A stretch of 64,000 bases of DNA from Gymnogyps californianus. Its lineage: Eukaryota; Chordata; Aves; Accipitriformes; Cathartidae. Of the stretch, positions 1 through 11,200 are shown piece after piece. The DNA is taken from NCBI RefSeq assembly GCF_018139145.2, contig NC_059482.1, positions 6,708,294 through 6,772,293 on the forward strand, in the 5' to 3' direction. The position numbers and the translations under genes are program-made. The notes beneath the pieces were generated by a model, which worked only from the letters and a program-made list of their open reading frames with translations, was not told where the DNA came from and did not search any database. Numbering within the stretch: position 1 is the first letter of the stretch; each line of letters starts with the position of its first letter.

Positions 1-2030
1 ATTAATGTGCCGCTTTAGTGCGTGTTCAATGTGATAGTTGGAGACATAACTGAGCCTTTCACAAAAGTCTAATTGGGGAGAAGAATAAACTTATTGTTTC
101 CTCCTGTGGACATGCACCCTAGAACATAGGCAGAGTTGACATTTGCATGAAGTATGTTGCCATTTTGCATTTTAAATCCAGGCATGCTAAATGTAGGTTG
201 AATGATCACTTTGATTATTATTAGGAAATCAGTACATGTCCAACAGTAATTCTACAGATGCAGTAACTGATATTGCCCAGCGGCAGGTTATCTTTCTCTA
301 ATGCTACCAAACACTGAAATTCAAATATAGAAGTGTGTATGTGTATATTTACATACATATATATAAATTGCTCACTTAAAATATCAAGTGAACACTAATA
401 AACTATCTGAGCATACAGCTCCTACAGCTGCCTTTCATGCAATTGTTTTGTATTGCTCACACAGATCCTCACATACAAATCATATTCACATTCAGTAACA
501 GAGTTTTGTGCATTGAGCTAACGATACTTCTTGACCTCATTAGACTACGAAGCACCTTTGCATCTCTGTGCTTTCAGTTGCCACGTCAAATTTCCTTTGC
601 TCTTCTAAGACAACCACACAATGAAGAAACTGCAACAACAAACCAAGTAACAAAGAAAAAAGGAATGTAAAAAGAGAACATTCCTACCCAGGTTAATCAA
701 TAGCAGAATAAAGGGAGCAAAGAAAGTCAGATACAAGTTCCATAGTGGAGGTAAGGTGAGGAACGACATTACTGGGGCATCCTAAATTTTGCTGAAGACT
801 GCTCACTCCTTGCTCCTCTTTCTATCAGCTTAGGTGTATGTTTGCACATCTGGGCAGACCTATATTCAGCTGAACTCTATTTTCTTCTCTGTGTAATGCT
901 CTTTCTTACATCTGTTATGCTGATAATTTACGTGTCCCTGATTAGCTCTATGCAACTCCCTCAATGCTTTATCCCTGGAAGGATTAGAGGGTTTATGCTG
1001 CCTTCTTCATTTGTCTGCAGCACCTCTTTCCAGCCTCAGCTAGGCTCCTTGGATAGCATTCTGTGCTGCAGTACTAATGATGCCAATACTGTTATACTAA
1101 AACATGCACCTCTTAAACTCTTTTGGCAAAAGACAGGCTAATCTGCGAGAACCATTATCTTCCTTTTCTTGAAGATCTCACTCAATCTAGCCACAAAAAT
1201 TGTAATGCAAGGGAAGAGGAAGCTGAGAAACGGGAGCCCCGAGCACCCCGCTGCTCAGCTCGGTGTCCTGGCGCTAACCAAAAAGCATGAACCTGCACTG
1301 CCAACACACGCCAAGTCCAATGCAAGAAAACAGTGTGTCCTGACCAAGTTAGGCAGGTAGATAAAAAAAAAAAAAGATTAGGGAAGGCAACTGCTCTGGG
1401 TACATAACAGATGGATGCAGAGGTCTTTTGGATCATGCAGGTGGAAACCCTTGCAATTCTGTTCCTGTTGTACAATATTTATAAGACACCATCAGTTATT
1501 TCTAGCTGGTACCAACTCAGGATTAAAGGAAGTCCCTTTCTAAGCCCACACATGCCACGCAATGCTTCAAAACCACTTTGAGGCTCTTCCTATCACTGCT
1601 TTTGGATGTCCACATCTTTTCTTGACACTAGCGTGATTTTCTTCTTACAAACAAGCTAACATCATTCCCACCAGAAAGATGAAAGACAGTTTTTCTTTGG
1701 GCTACTCCTCTGGCTGACGTTCAAGATGGTTTCTGATGAATCCATCTTGAAAAGTGGGAAAAGGAGGGAATCCCACTGGAACTTCAATAAATTGTTTGTC
1801 CTACATGAAAAAATTTGAAACACAAAACAAACTTATAGAAAACTCCAGGATTTCAGCTGGAGTACACAAGGGTTTCGTAGACCTTCCTTTTAAATTATCT
1901 CCTTAAACAGATATTTAAGAAGCAGCCAATGTTGGAAATTTAGCTTTTGCAATATTTGGACCTGTACCCCTTTCAAAAAATGCAGCCAAAGCTTTCCTGA
2001 GGGAACACCTAAGATGCTGTATGCAGAGGC
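1..2030. other. AT-rich noncoding stretch
   Basis: No gene seen. Open frames on both strands are below 100 codons and lack any recognisable family signature. It holds a short TA-rich run near 346-365, a POU octamer ATTTGCAT at 141-148 and a 13-A run at 1363-1375. A mildly GC-rich spot at about 1220-1275 is too short to call a CpG island. Confidence 0.7.
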
Positions 2031-2165
2031 CAGGGCAGAGGAGGGAGCCGAGCACAGCATCTCCGGCACTGCCCGGCGGTGGCTGCAGGAGGGAAGGGGG
2101 ACGTGCATACGCTGAGCCTGCGGAGCATCTGGGCTGGAGAGCTGGAGCTGCACGCACCTTCACAG
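2031..2165. other. Small GC- and CpG-rich patch
   Basis: About 135 bp at roughly 65% GC with about ten CpGs, standing out from AT-rich flanks. It is shorter than the usual 200 bp CpG-island threshold. No TATA box, clean splice donor or gene family is visible, so it may be an orphan CpG cluster or just local composition. Confidence 0.5.
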
Positions 2166-3352
2166 TGTGAACGTGCATGCGTGCTGTCACTCAAAGAGAG
2201 AAACACATTATTTCGGCAGGATACACATCTCTCCTGCTCTCTCCAGTAGAAGGGATGGAAATGTGTCTTGCTTCCCACCAAATGCACAGCATATCCTTTT
2301 CAGTCGATACCAGCCAGTTGACTGTATCTCAGTATTTTTCCATTTGCTTCATACAAGTAAAAATGATGGTCTGTAACAAGATCTCTATCCCCTGTTTTGC
2401 CACAATGCCATATCCTCCTAGGAGAATACTCTTTTGACAATAAATTTCTATTAAAGTGCAATATGCTCTTAAGTGGCATAATCTTTTTCAGTTGGCAACG
2501 TGTGAAATATATTTATGTTCTGTCCAAATGCTGTATTGGAGCTGTACTATCTAACTCTCCTTACGTACTTTTGATCACTTTTTCCAGCCTAGTTAGATTA
2601 TAGAAGGAAAAATCACTCAGTGGCGTAAATGATACATACCTAAAGGATTTTTAGCTCTTACTTTCTGACAAGTCCAAAAGTGAATTTGCTGCAAAATAAT
2701 GAACTTAAGTGACCCCTGCTGACTTCTCAAGGAATGACATTCCATAGGGAGTCCCATCTATGAAACAAACAGTTCAGGTATGAAATCAGTCCATTTGTCT
2801 CAGCTCTTTGGACTTTTTCTTGGAAAAGAATCATTCTTCAGAAGGTTACTGGTCATCTGAAATGGTACTATAGTCTACAGTTTGGGATAATCCATCTAAT
2901 AATGAGAAAAAGGATAAAGGGTCAGATTTGAACCCTTGCAGGAGCCAGACACAGTTAATTTGTTTTTTGGGAGTATTATCAGTTAAGCGTAGCTGGAATC
3001 TGAACATCTTATATCTGCCCACATATCTGGCTGGTGCCTTCTGGCCTTCTGCGTGATGTAAGGGGCTAATAAAAGGCGGCAGCGCTTGATGTCAGATAGT
3101 TTGTCTCTGCCTCATTTAATCATTCTGAATGGAGTGATGCTCAAGCCCAACTTGCATTCACTATCGGTCTGTGAGAGGGCTGCTGAGAGCTACTTCTCAG
3201 CAATCAGCTCGAACCCTTGGCAAGACATCTGTCAAGTACACTTTAGCATCCCCACAACCTCGAAGTAAGAGAAGTGGCCTTCTCAATTTAGATGCAATGT
3301 TAAAGGCAGTTGACAGAAATCTTACATCCTACTGCCTTTTCTCTCTAGGTTT
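2166..3352. other. Noncoding stretch
   Basis: Nothing recognisable beyond AT-rich unique-looking DNA. Short overlapping frames on both strands at 2170-2600 show no domain or compositional sign of coding. Confidence 0.65.
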
Positions 3353-3410
3353 GCAATCCTGATCCCATTAAAGTCAGTGGGAGCCTTGCCATTGACTTCA
3401 ATAGGCCCAA
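3353..3410. repeat. Copy of a dispersed palindromic 'GACTTCAATGGGA' repeat
   Basis: Two 17-nt arms, one at about 3364-3380 and the other ending near 3405, are inverted copies of each other at 14 of 17 positions, around a GAGCCTTGC-type centre. Similar motifs recur at 18468, 18022, 32465, 41718 and 48225. From memory, this motif family is common in turtle, crocodilian and bird DNA. I cannot name it with confidence; it could be a MITE-like element or the palindromic part of an older SINE. Confidence 0.5.
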
Positions 3411-3412
3411 CA

Positions 3413-6136
3413 TTACAAACATAGTGTTCAAGATGGAATAAACACAACTGGATTACTCTCAAACTCATTGAAAACCTAAAATCCTATTAGGTTATTGAGG
3501 TATCTTAACACTCGAGAGACACTTGAAACTGCAGAGGCTCAGGCATTTCACACAAAACCCAGGATATGTCCAAATGAGGTGGCAGTATTGCTATTGTGCT
3601 CGTTAAACTCTTAAAACACATGAGTTAGGCTTTCAGCACAAATCATGTTGTTAGGTCCAGTTGACTATGGCACAAACTTGATCAGAACATCTACACTCCA
3701 AACAAAAGAATTGCAAGTTCAGATGACCTTTCTCAGACTTCTCATGACCTCATTTGCAGTAGAGTTATAACTGGTTGATGCAACTTAATTGCAAATGCAA
3801 ATGTTTACCCAATAAGAGAGCAGACTTAAAAAAAAAAAAAATGGAGAAAGTTACCATCCAACTTCATTTTCTGTGTTAGTGTTTACACAAACGGAGATAT
3901 CACATGTGCTGAAAGTAATTGGGGAATGTGTCAAATGATGTATAAAACAATCCACTCACGTAGGCATATGCTACAAATGGCTTAAAAGCATCCAGGTATT
4001 CTTGTAAACTGCAATAGCAGATAAGCTTTCCTTTTAATTTTTCTTAGACTAGGTGTTAGTGCAAGTTATGACCAAGAATTTAGCACATCCATTCAAATTA
4101 TACCTAAAGCACTAAATCCAGCACAGCAGTAATTTTCTAGTCTTTCATACTTCCCAACTTAATGAAAAGAGACATTAATGTCCCAGCCATAGATTAATTA
4201 GATGGAATCATTAAGAATTATTTCCCAGGTATCTTTTGCTAATACACATATTATCATTGAACACTACCAACTCTGTTTGGAAGGTTAATGTTATTTTGGA
4301 AGAATATTTACAGTATCAGTGATCGAAAACCCAATACCTAAAAAAATATTTTCCACCTGCAGCTGTCATCCATCCCACACAAGCTTTGAAAGCTTTCCAC
4401 TATCTGTCAAAACACAGGTTTTGATGCAATAAAGACTGTAATTATTGAGCATTTACAAGAAATAATATTTTCCCTCTGGTACGTGTTATAACAGTTGTTA
4501 ACATGCAAGTATGAATACTAATGCTCCAAGCCCACCTATACTCTTCACAAATGATAAGGATTTTTTTTGAATACTGATATAAAGGCAAGTATAATAAAAG
4601 AGTAAGATAAGACTGAATACAGGTCTTGAAAAGTAAACATCAATCAGAATAAGGTTTTTAGAGGCATAAGAAGTTGATTTGAAGTAGAGTTTGGAAATAA
4701 AGCTGGCAATTAGATCCAGGGATAGAAGCAGCATTTCTTTTGTGTCGAAAAAAAAAATGATCCTTTTGCAACCAAAATACAAGGCTACAAGATGTGTGAA
4801 GGAAACAATACTGAGTATGCATCAAAACAACTGCAGATGCCATGCTAGCAGATGGCTTAAGCCGACTGAATTACTGTATAAACATTTAACTGAAAGTTTG
4901 ATTTTATAAGTGTGGAAATTATACAAAACAAAAAGAAAATGATTCTAAGAAGCACTTAAATTAGTAATTTGTAATTTTCTCTGCTAAGACGGCATAGCTC
5001 TGCTGCTTTGCAAGAGTCCTTTGAAGAGGGTATTCTGGAAATCTCGGAAAGAAATTGCACACCGTAAAAGGGAACTCATATGAACACACAAAACTGAGAC
5101 ACTTAAAGGTAAATATATACCTTTCCACTGCTGTTGCAGCTCGAATCCATTCCAACTGCAAGTTAATAAAAATCTGCACTCCTCCCCACTCTCCATTTCC
5201 TCCTTCGTGTCTAGATAACAAAGGCTGCATCTCTCTGTTTATATCTGAGTAACTTCTACAGCAACCGCTTGTCGTGTCACTTGGGCTCAACTGTAACATG
5301 TGGGCAGGAAGGGCACAAGAGAAGGCGGCTAGTTGTGCATAGATACCTTCAACAAATACCTATCAGAAGGCGGAAAGACAAAAATGTACAGGAAAAGGGA
5401 GAAGAATTAATGCAGAAAAAATGTGGCTTCTTGCTACAGCGTACAGTCTGGATAAAATAGAGTATCACTGTTGAATTGATGGGTTTGGCCTGATTAATGC
5501 TTAGACATGTGTCTCAGATGAATGTTTTCTATCATTTTGCAAAGAAATAACAGTGCAAAACAGGAGGCTGATGACGGGCACAGGGTCTTATCCTGCTTTA
5601 CTGAATGGCAAAGCTATCTGTCCTCGACCTTTCCCAAAACAGTGACAATTTCTTCTTCTGGCTTTACTGGTGAGCAACCAGACCCCAAATGGTTCTAGCG
5701 CTGAGTACTGTGACAGTGTCAAACCTGACCCTTTAAACACGGTGTTACTGCAGCACCGTCGGCATTAGTCTGCACAACATCCTCTTCAGACTGCTCCATA
5801 GTGAACATAACCACAACTGCTGCTTATGCTGCATATATTTAGACTTCACCACTCAGGAGGCTAACTATTTTACATTCCCTGCTTCTGTAAAGCCATTACT
5901 TGCTATTCCAGAACTGAGATGGCAATTACATTGGGTGCAGATAGTACTAATAAAAGAGTAAGTCAGATTCTTCCTCAAAATCTCTGTTTTCCCAGCTGTC
6001 TGCATTCCAAATTCCCCATTTGGTATAATGATCAAGAAGAGCTAATAACTCCTCCCTTTAAGCAGTTTCATTGTGCCAGGAACAAAATAAATTATCGACC
6101 CACTTACATCGTAACACAGAACAATTTCTCATAAGT
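3413..6136. other. AT-rich noncoding stretch
   Basis: No gene recognised. It contains a POU octamer ATGCAAAT at 3795-3802 and a 14-A run at 3828-3841. A weak, unclaimed resemblance to the palindromic repeat family lies near 5579-5615. The longest frame, 112 codons at 4961-5299 on the minus strand, has no family resemblance. Confidence 0.65.
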
Positions 6137-6402
6137 CTTTCCTCCTGATCTTCACTCTTTTTTTTCTTCCCATCTCTACCCACTCTTTCTCCTTTCCTTC
6201 CAGTTCATCCATTCCAAACCAACCACTTCTCTGCTTGGGATTCCCTGATATCGCAACACGGAGAATCTGGAAATCAAATTGATTTAAGAATTACCATGGT
6301 GGTTTAAATCCACCTCGTCCTGCTGGGTAGAATTTTTAAATCTTATAATCAAAATGTTATTCTCTCTAACTTATACCTGGTGTTGACCTCGGAGGGGCAA
6401 AG
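6137..6402 (+). other. Polypyrimidine tract plus splice-like signals: possible noncoding exon
   Basis: A pyrimidine-rich tract from about 6137 ends in CAG at 6201-6203, a good 3' splice-site pattern. A strong donor-like AAG|GTGAGA lies at 6400-6407, which would define a 199 bp exon at 6204-6402. All three forward frames across it contain stops, so it could only be untranslated or a long noncoding RNA exon. A second pyrimidine-rich CAG lies at 6535-6537. Decoy splice sites are common in vertebrate DNA and no promoter is visible nearby, so support is weak. Confidence 0.2.
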
Positions 6403-6407
6403 GTGAG

Positions 6408-7636
6408 AAAACTCCTTGTTGACTGCAGTCCATGGGCAGCTCCGGATTCCGATCCCATGGGTGATTTAACTAATTAACAGATCCACTTTGTCTAGCTTCC
6501 CTCTCCACTTTCCTTTCTGTTTCCATTTTCTCTACAGTTTGTCTAACTTTCCTCTCTCTGATTCTATGAACCCACCAAGCCTAACTCCAGAACTGGATTT
6601 AGAATTTGTATTTCTCTAACATTTGACTGTGAAATGCAGAAGCTGGGGTTTGTTTTAAATGTCCTGGTACTGGAAAAGCTATTAAAAAACTTATTTTAAA
6701 GAAAATAAACTCCAACACTTTGATTCAATAAATCAAAAATCTATATTAAAATGCAAAGAAAATGACATTTGTTTAGAGTGGGCCTTAAAAAATAAGTGCC
6801 ACAATAGACAAAACACTTAATGTATAACCTACGACGACGAACATCATGACAGAGTGATGAAGTTCCACAGCATTGTCCACATGTGTGAAATCCTGTCTAA
6901 TTAATATTTGATGAGAAATAAATTTGATAACAGGATAGACTTACAGCAATCAAACTGATTGATCTATAAACACACTACTAACAAAAACCATTCTTGCATG
7001 ATCTTTGCCAGCTTAAGCAAATTATCTCTAAATAAAGAAGTAGTACACAGACCTAAGGAAAATGTTAACCTGTACATTGCCTGTCTACCTCTTCTCTCCT
7101 TGAATGTTATTGACATTGTAGGGCAGAATTTTGTCACGACTCAGGTCATAAATCATAATGTAAAAAGAATATCTAACTGGAAGTCCAGGGATTCTGCTAC
7201 AATGAGTTTAATTCAACAGACTACAAATTTCTATTCTGAATGACTTTAATACCTTCTCTGGGTACTTTTTACCTGCTGGTGTACTGGAGGAGTTAAAAAA
7301 AAAAAAAAGGTATTGTGGAAAATTGAACTTAGATTCTCATGGCCAGACACATTAACAGGATGGTCATTCGCATGGACTAAAAGCATATTTAAACCTTTCT
7401 CGTTTCCTGAGATGATCAGAAAAAGAAATTCAAATGAACTTTGCATTTTGGAACAAGCACCTCCATGCAAAGCTCCCTCTGTTTTTTAGGATAATAGAAG
7501 TTGGTGCATTTCTTCCATCGTTGTAGGAGTTAAAATACATTATTAAAACCCAGCGTTCAGCTACAGTGTCATAAATCACCACTGCTATCCAAGTTCTACA
7601 TTTTAACTTTACTTCAATCAGAAACAATTATTCTGC
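6408..7636. other. AT-rich noncoding stretch
   Basis: No gene seen. It holds the second acceptor-like pyrimidine tract (about 6490-6537) and a 14-A run at 7295-7308. The rest is unique-looking AT-rich DNA. Confidence 0.65.
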
Positions 7637-7975
7637 TTGCCATCCCTGGCCTCTCACTCAGCACCAGGGAAGGAACATCTGCTGGTGACACTGCCACCAG
7701 GGGCTCCCACAGGCTGTCCCCAGCACCCCACCATCAGCTGCTGCTGCAGGGAAATCATCCAGTTTCACCACGGTCAGGGAGCCCATCCTTGCTCTGCTCA
7801 TCCTTTCTACAAGAAAGCTGCACGTAGAAACAAGCTGCGTGTCCTGAGCAGGACAAACGCTTGCTCGCGGCACGCGTGGGGATCACCCCCATGAGCTAGG
7901 GGCCAGCTCAGCTGGGCGAGCTGCCATCCGCAACCGGGATGCACGGCCATCCCCAAGCCAAAGCGTGCCGGCACT
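7637..7975. other. GC-rich patch
   Basis: A GC-rich block whose CpGs concentrate in the last 130 bp (about eleven from 7850 to 7975). An 85-codon forward frame and an opposing 71-codon frame overlap here; both look like products of GC-rich composition. A partial CTCF-like core (7694-7707) lacks one G of the consensus. Possible regulatory CpG cluster, not proven. Confidence 0.45.
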
Positions 7976-8203
7976 TAGCCTAGCTGTGAACTTTCATGAC
8001 GTGCAGGTTCGGAGGTAGCACACATGGGAACAGACACAAGCGTAACCACAGGCTTATGTGCAGTGACACCAGCGGCATTTACATGTCACGTATACTTAGA
8101 AATCTCTCTTGGCAATTGAGAGCGATGAAATCCTGTTGTACAAGGTGTATTGCGTGTGACAACTGAAATTACAAGCAACAACGCCAAACCATGCTTTGAA
8201 AGG
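7976..8203. other. Noncoding stretch
   Basis: Nothing recognised between the GC-rich patch and the PBX-MEIS motif that follows. Confidence 0.6.
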
Positions 8204-8243
8204 CTTCTGTAATTTATATTTGATTGACAGTTTTTTACAGAAA
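8204..8243 (+). promoter_or_regulatory. PBX-MEIS/PREP composite motif inside a short inverted repeat
   Basis: TGATTGACAG at 8221-8230 is an exact match to the composite site bound by PBX with MEIS or PREP homeodomain partners. It lies between perfect 8-bp inverted arms, TTCTGTAA at 8205-8212 and TTACAGAA at 8235-8242. The motif match is direct; binding or enhancer activity is inference. A 10-bp match on either strand is expected about 0.15 times by chance in this length at this composition (rough estimate). Confidence 0.35.
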
Positions 8244-11200
8244 AGACATGCATTATTCTTACAATACGAACATACAGGGTAGAAAACAAAGCCCTCATAT
8301 TTCCAAACAGTCCAGGCCATGGTTTAACAAGCAAAATAGATGTTGGTTACAGAGTGCAGGCAATCCTAACTTGTGTTGGTTTGCTGCCCATGCTTAGCTG
8401 AGTCATCCCAGTGGCTCTGCATGAGTAAATGCTTACCAACAAGAGGACTGCAATGAATTCCTCCCCAGTTCAGAGCTTAAATTCAACTTATTCTGAAACC
8501 AACAACTACGACAGTGTGGGAGAAAACAGGATGCCCACCCCTCTGCCTTTCGTATAGCAGAAGAGATAAAGGAGGAAACCAATGTATGATGAAATGATGT
8601 ATGTTTCACATTAAGAAAAGTGACAATAGCAACAGACTTTTAAAAAGTCTATTGGAAACAAGACAGAGCCTTGACCCAGATAAAATTTAGCTAGTTCTGA
8701 ACATGAAGACTCTTCTCAGCAGCAAGTTATGGACAGAATATTCTCCTAACTACACCCTAGTTTCTTTGGGGTAAGGGCCAGGGTGTCACCCATCTGCTCA
8801 GTGTCAAGCTCCTGGCGCATCTTGATGTCTAATGTACATTTATGTTTCATGCTGCTGTGTAACCAGGAATAATTACCATGCTAAGAAGCGTAAGTGTCTG
8901 TGGATAGATTGTCTGGCTGAAGTTGCTTTGGGGAGCCAAGTTTGATCATACTGAGTATGTTCAGAAGTCCTTTATTGGCTGCTTCCACGTCAGGTAGAGA
9001 TGTTAGCACCTCTGCCCCAAGTCTTGCTGCTGTCATTACCTGTCTGCCAGCAGTTACCACCCTACACTATTTGCAGCCCCAGCTGCTCACCTAATCACTC
9101 CAGACTTGTTTAAGCTAAAGACTGCCTTAGCAGAGATCTATTATTTAAGCTGCTGAAGATACTAGGCTTATTTTGCAAGAACTATGTTAGGGCAACGGTG
9201 GCAGCCGTTCTGTCAGAGCAATTGTGACGTGCAGCTTGACGTGAGCCAGGGGCAATAAGCTTTTCGGCAGACACAACCCCCGTCAGACAATGATGCATGA
9301 ACATAGCCTTAGAGCTTGCTCAGACATCTCTTCAGTATTAATGACAATATCCAAAAATCACCCTGGTGGGATTGAGCACACGTGAAAGCTCTACTAAGTT
9401 AAAACAATAGCAGCAAAATTCTTGTTCAAAAAAGGAAAAATAAGGGAGCTCCAATACAAAGCATTACAGGAACAATGAATTTAAAATAGACTGGGCAGAA
9501 TCGTGCATTTAAGAACTCCTGTAGTAAGTTGATGCCTTATCCTCAGTACTCTAAAATTATCAACTGCTTATGCTACCTACACTACAGAAATGACACACAG
9601 TGTCATGTAGAAATGAAGGAACTTCCAGGAGGCAACAACGGGCCATTTTCTGCTGTTGTTGGCTTGGGCTGGCAGAGCACAGATAAAAGTTCAGACTGCT
9701 CAATAGCCCAGAACTCACTTAAAGAGTCAATTGAAGCCATGGCAGAAACATCATCACCTTCTGTGAATGCTGGGCAAACTGCACCGGCATGGTTTGAAGT
9801 TGATTTCTCTTCCTTTCAAATAAAATAGCTTGTGAATTGATTAGAGGTAATAGAATTATTGGATGTTAGCAAGGAAGGGGATTTAAGGAAGATGTAATGA
9901 CACCATCAAAGCTTTGTTGGGCTGCTTTTATTAGCCTGAATCAGCTTAGAGCAGTCCTGACACTAAGAGGTTAGAGGAAGTCTGTTACAGGCTTGCCTGT
10001 GGGATGAATGCACAACAAAATCCTTTCGGGGGGGAGCAAAAAAAATCCCAGAGACAAGCACCAAAAAAGAACGACAAGTACAGTACTTTAACAGGGAAAA
10101 TTTCCTCAGAAAGGAAGCAAGCAATGAGGCTAGCAGAGGAATAAATGGTGTAGAAATGACAATCGCTCTTCAGTCAGGGCCCATGACTGCACTCACTGCT
10201 GATAAGATCCAGCATGTGTCAGTTGTCAAGTGTCTCTTGTCACACTTCAATGTGAACTTTACAGCGAAAGGGGGACAAGAGGCAGTGAAGGGGAAAATGG
10301 CACGGCTCAGAAGGACTTGTGCACTCAGTGTGAAGCCATTTCAATTTTATATTCTAAAGGACTTTGTAGGTGATCCCATGAATGCAATTATTCTCACCTA
10401 ATAAAAGCAACATATGCTAAGACAATTAAAAGATTTTATTATACATCTATTCATTGTACTTAGTTTTAGACAGCAGATAAACCTAATTTGAAACAAGATG
10501 TTTGCAAGGCAGGAAGCAGAAATAATTGTAGTTTGTATCTGTAAGAATGTTAGTGATTCATTATATTCTTTATATAAAAAGGTGAATTAATAAAACCTTC
10601 CTCTACTAATGACAATTTTGCCCAGCAAATGAACAACCTAATTACAAAGCTCTCATTAAAACAGCATAACTTTTGACTTACGGTGTCCAGTTTGGGTAAG
10701 TGTACATTTAAGTGACTTTATTACCTGTCAGGAATGTCTATTTGAAGACATATTCCTAGTCTAACATAAACCTCACACACTCACCGCTCCACCAAGACAT
10801 AAAGGTAACTCCATCACAAATTAACTCCTCCACTTTGGGTGGAGATATACTATTGCTCTGGCGGTCAACAAGCTGAGTTTCTCTAGACTTGCACTATTGA
10901 AAATAAACTTACCAGCTCCAGAAAACAAGCTGGTCTGGTCTGTAGCTTGCAAAGTAAAGAAGATTTTGTGCTGTCAGACCAAACCAGGGCTTAGAGATGC
11001 TTCAGAAAGAACTTAGCACCAGTGTTAATTTTGGAGAGCAAAGGAAACACTTCTGGATAGAGGATAAGTTCATGGGTGAAGTTTCCTAGCAGACCTGGAG
11101 TGGAAGCTCTGGTGCAGCCAGTCAGTGTGGAAGTGAGAAAGTTGTGGGTAATTATGGCAAGATTTGCATATGACCGCAGTGACTCCCCTCATTGAGGCAA

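Noticed and set aside
7694..7707. CTCF-like core
   Set aside because: One G short of the consensus core and several mismatches; not strong enough to list.
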